DNA of 54,048 nucleotides from Leptolyngbya sp. DLM2.Bin15 (lineage in GTDB: Bacteria; Cyanobacteriota; Cyanobacteriia; RECH01), in assembly GCA_007694125.1 (NCBI GenBank), contig RECH01000213.1, positions 1 through 54,048 of the forward strand. Direction: 5' to 3'. The notes beneath the pieces were generated by a model. The model did not search any database. It saw nothing but the letters and a program-made list of their open reading frames with translations, and was not told where the DNA came from. Positions 52,763 to 54,048 of this stretch are shown piece by piece (position 1 is the first letter of the stretch; each line of letters begins with the position of its first letter). The position numbers and the translations under genes were made by a program.

Positions 52763-53530
52763 CTAGACCGATTCCGACGGATAATCGATGGGTCGGTAAT
52801 CGACGTAATCTGAGGACGGTGACCTCGATGGCGGTCGGCGGCGAGGGCCGTCATCCTGACGCGACTGCGGGCGCATCCGATAGCTGGTGCCAGACGACGC
52901 GATGGGCGGCTGCTCATCGTCGGGCGGTAGCGGTGGACGTGCAGGGCGATCGCTCGACCGTGTAGGGCGTGGTTCCACAGGTTCTGCATCCCAATCTGGG
53001 CGCACACGGGATGCATCGAGACGAGGGGTGGGACGGCTAGCTGAGGTAGGCCGGCGGCGGGGAGACGGGCGATCGCCCTCATCCCAACTCCGCAGAGCAG
53101 GGCGGCGATCGCTATACATGGGATAGGGCTCGTCGTCGAGTCGGGCCCGCACATTGGTGCGGGGGGTGCGGCGAGGTTCTAGGGCGCGGCTGGGACGGTA
53201 GGGCTCGGTAGGGGCAGGGTCGCCATAGTCGGAGCCACTGGGGTAGCGATCGCGATCGCTGCCGCGGTCGTCCTTGGGGGGACGATTTTGGATGTTTTCA
53301 ATAAAGAGGGCAACAATCACCCCGACCATAATCACCTGCTGGAACGAGGCCAGCAACTCCATGGTCAAGTGGGCTAGTAGGAAGAGGCCCGAGATCAGCA
53401 ACAGGATGGAATACACCTTATCCGCATCCCGTCCGTAGCCCGGTTTCAGTTTATCCAGGAAAAAGAGGGACATCGCACCAACGATGAGGACAATCCCAAT
53501 CAGCAGGGGGACGGGAGTACCAAAATTCAC
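52763..53530 (-). CDS. ycf66: Ycf66 family protein with long charged tail
   Basis: A 255-residue protein. The N-terminal 85 residues hold three hydrophobic spans with the family text (VPLLIGIVLIVGAMSLFFLDKLKPGYGRDADKVYS, cut short; then LLLISGLFLLAHLTMELL). The remaining 170 residues are Arg/Pro/Asp-rich and disordered, far longer than in the short plastid Ycf66. Ycf66 occurs in cyanobacteria and some plastids; its role is not established. The start is GTG at 53530 with GAGAGGAA upstream. Confidence 0.85.
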   Translation of the reverse strand: MNFGTPVPLLIGIVLIVGAMSLFFLDKLKPGYGRDADKVYSILLLISGLFLLAHLTMELLASFQQVIMVGVIVALFIENIQNRPPKDDRGSDRDRYPSGSDYGDPAPTEPYRPSRALEPRRTPRTNVRARLDDEPYPMYSDRRPALRSWDEGDRPSPRRRPTSASRPTPRLDASRVRPDWDAEPVEPRPTRSSDRPARPPLPPDDEQPPIASSGTSYRMRPQSRQDDGPRRRPPSRSPSSDYVDYRPIDYPSESV

Positions 53531-54048
53531 GGCAAGTTCCTCTCAGCGGTCAATGGAAAGGGGAGACCTGCCCGAGGGCAGAGGGGGAACCCCAGCAACG
53601 ATGCGGAATTTCCCAAAAAGTTGATCATTAAGCCATCTTCTCCTCTCGTAATTCTATGCTAGCGGATTTTTTGCCCGAAGCTTTGCCCCTGCCCACGATT
53701 AGCTAGATTTGTCTCTGGTCTCTACTGCCGATTCTAGCCTATACGCAACCCAGCGACTGCTGTGAATTCTCGCAGATTCATGGCCAGGCGGCAAGACATC
53801 ATAGTTTCACGAAGCTGCTGTCGCGCATGTGACAAGAAACCCTCAACCCTAGTTGACTGAGCAATCTTTTTGTCTAGGCTAGGTTGAGCAACGTCAAACC
53901 CAGTGCCAGCTTAGATTTCGTTGGGTTACGCTGATGCTAACCTAAGCTACGAGAGCATTAAGATCGCAGGAGTTTTGTCTGTCAATCAGCCCTCAACTTG
54001 CTCTGGATCGCGCATGGATTGGGAGCGATCGCCCTATCTCTCGCCGCC
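53531..54048. other. Spacer at the right end of the window
   Basis: No gene is supported. It must hold the promoter of ycf66. Near the right end GCAGGAG precedes a TTG at about 53976 and a later ATG near 54014, so a gene may start here and run out of the window, but too little is visible to call it. Confidence 0.3.

Noticed and set aside
53970-54048. Possible gene start at the right edge (TTG or ATG after GCAGGAG)
   Set aside because: Fewer than 25 codons are visible and no family can be recognised, so it was not called as a gene.

Overview
The window is a stretch of cyanobacterial chromosome. It carries photosystem II genes (psbY, psbE, psbF, psbL, psbJ), photosystem I genes (psaI, psaL), photosystem assembly factors (rubredoxin RubA, Ycf48), and proteins otherwise found in plastids or cyanobacteria (Ycf46, Ycf66, a Ycf29-like regulator). 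The octamer GCGATCGC (HIP1) recurs throughout genes and spacers, as is typical of many cyanobacteria. Genus and species cannot be fixed from the sequence alone.

Layout. 1-6500: a hemerythrin, two neighbouring DUF2382/PRC-barrel stress-type proteins, a decayed transposase, an M50 site-2 protease with CBS domains and a membrane-anchored unknown. 6740-6830: a REP-like folded repeat. 6900-13040: an AtzG-like/AtzE-like amidase pair, Ycf46 and a large M1 aminopeptidase. 13040-13860: an HNH nuclease with a small antitoxin-like partner. 14170-19530: a DASH-type cryptochrome, a family-39-type glycosyltransferase and a secreted FAD oxidoreductase. 19660-24010: psbY, folC and a PEP-synthase-like protein. 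24008-26705: three minus-strand genes ending with an SpkB-like kinase. 27336-30174: tRNA-Arg(CCG), a low-molecular-weight phosphatase, a response regulator and purS-purQ. 30380-33100: a TnpB remnant followed by rubA-ycf48-psbEFLJ. 33300-34120: psaI-psaL on the minus strand. 34400-36820: a ParA-type ATPase, a coiled-coil partner and a lumenal/periplasmic unknown. 36960-39910: fni and sppA. 40015-43241: ftsZ, ftsQ and an unknown on the minus strand. 43328-45369: a membrane-anchored subtilase with a coupled small protein. 45485-48386: a coupled pair of unknowns and a KtrB/TrkH potassium transporter. 48650-51398: a tocopherol-type methyltransferase, a CPBP protease and holA. 51812-53530: a DUF4168 protein, a small conserved protein and Ycf66.

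How the genes work together. The best-defined unit is rubA-ycf48-psbEFLJ, which encodes assembly factors and the cytochrome b559 core of photosystem II; psaI-psaL runs convergently towards it. purS-purQ encode two subunits of one purine-synthesis enzyme. ftsQ-ftsZ is the division pair. Several unknowns are joined by overlapping or abutting stop and start codons: AtzG/AtzE-like, RHH/HNH, ParA/coiled-coil, subtilase/small protein, and coiled-coil/unknown.

The most interesting items are four. The ParA-type ATPase and its disordered, Gln-rich coiled-coil partner resemble a type 2 McdAB carboxysome-positioning system. A PEP-synthase-like protein keeps its C-terminal chemistry but seems to have lost ATP-binding residues. 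A TnpB/IS605 end remnant lies directly in front of rubA. Mutually exclusive hairpins lie between psaI and psaL. No CRISPR array, rRNA or intact insertion sequence was seen. All family assignments come from motif recognition without database searches.
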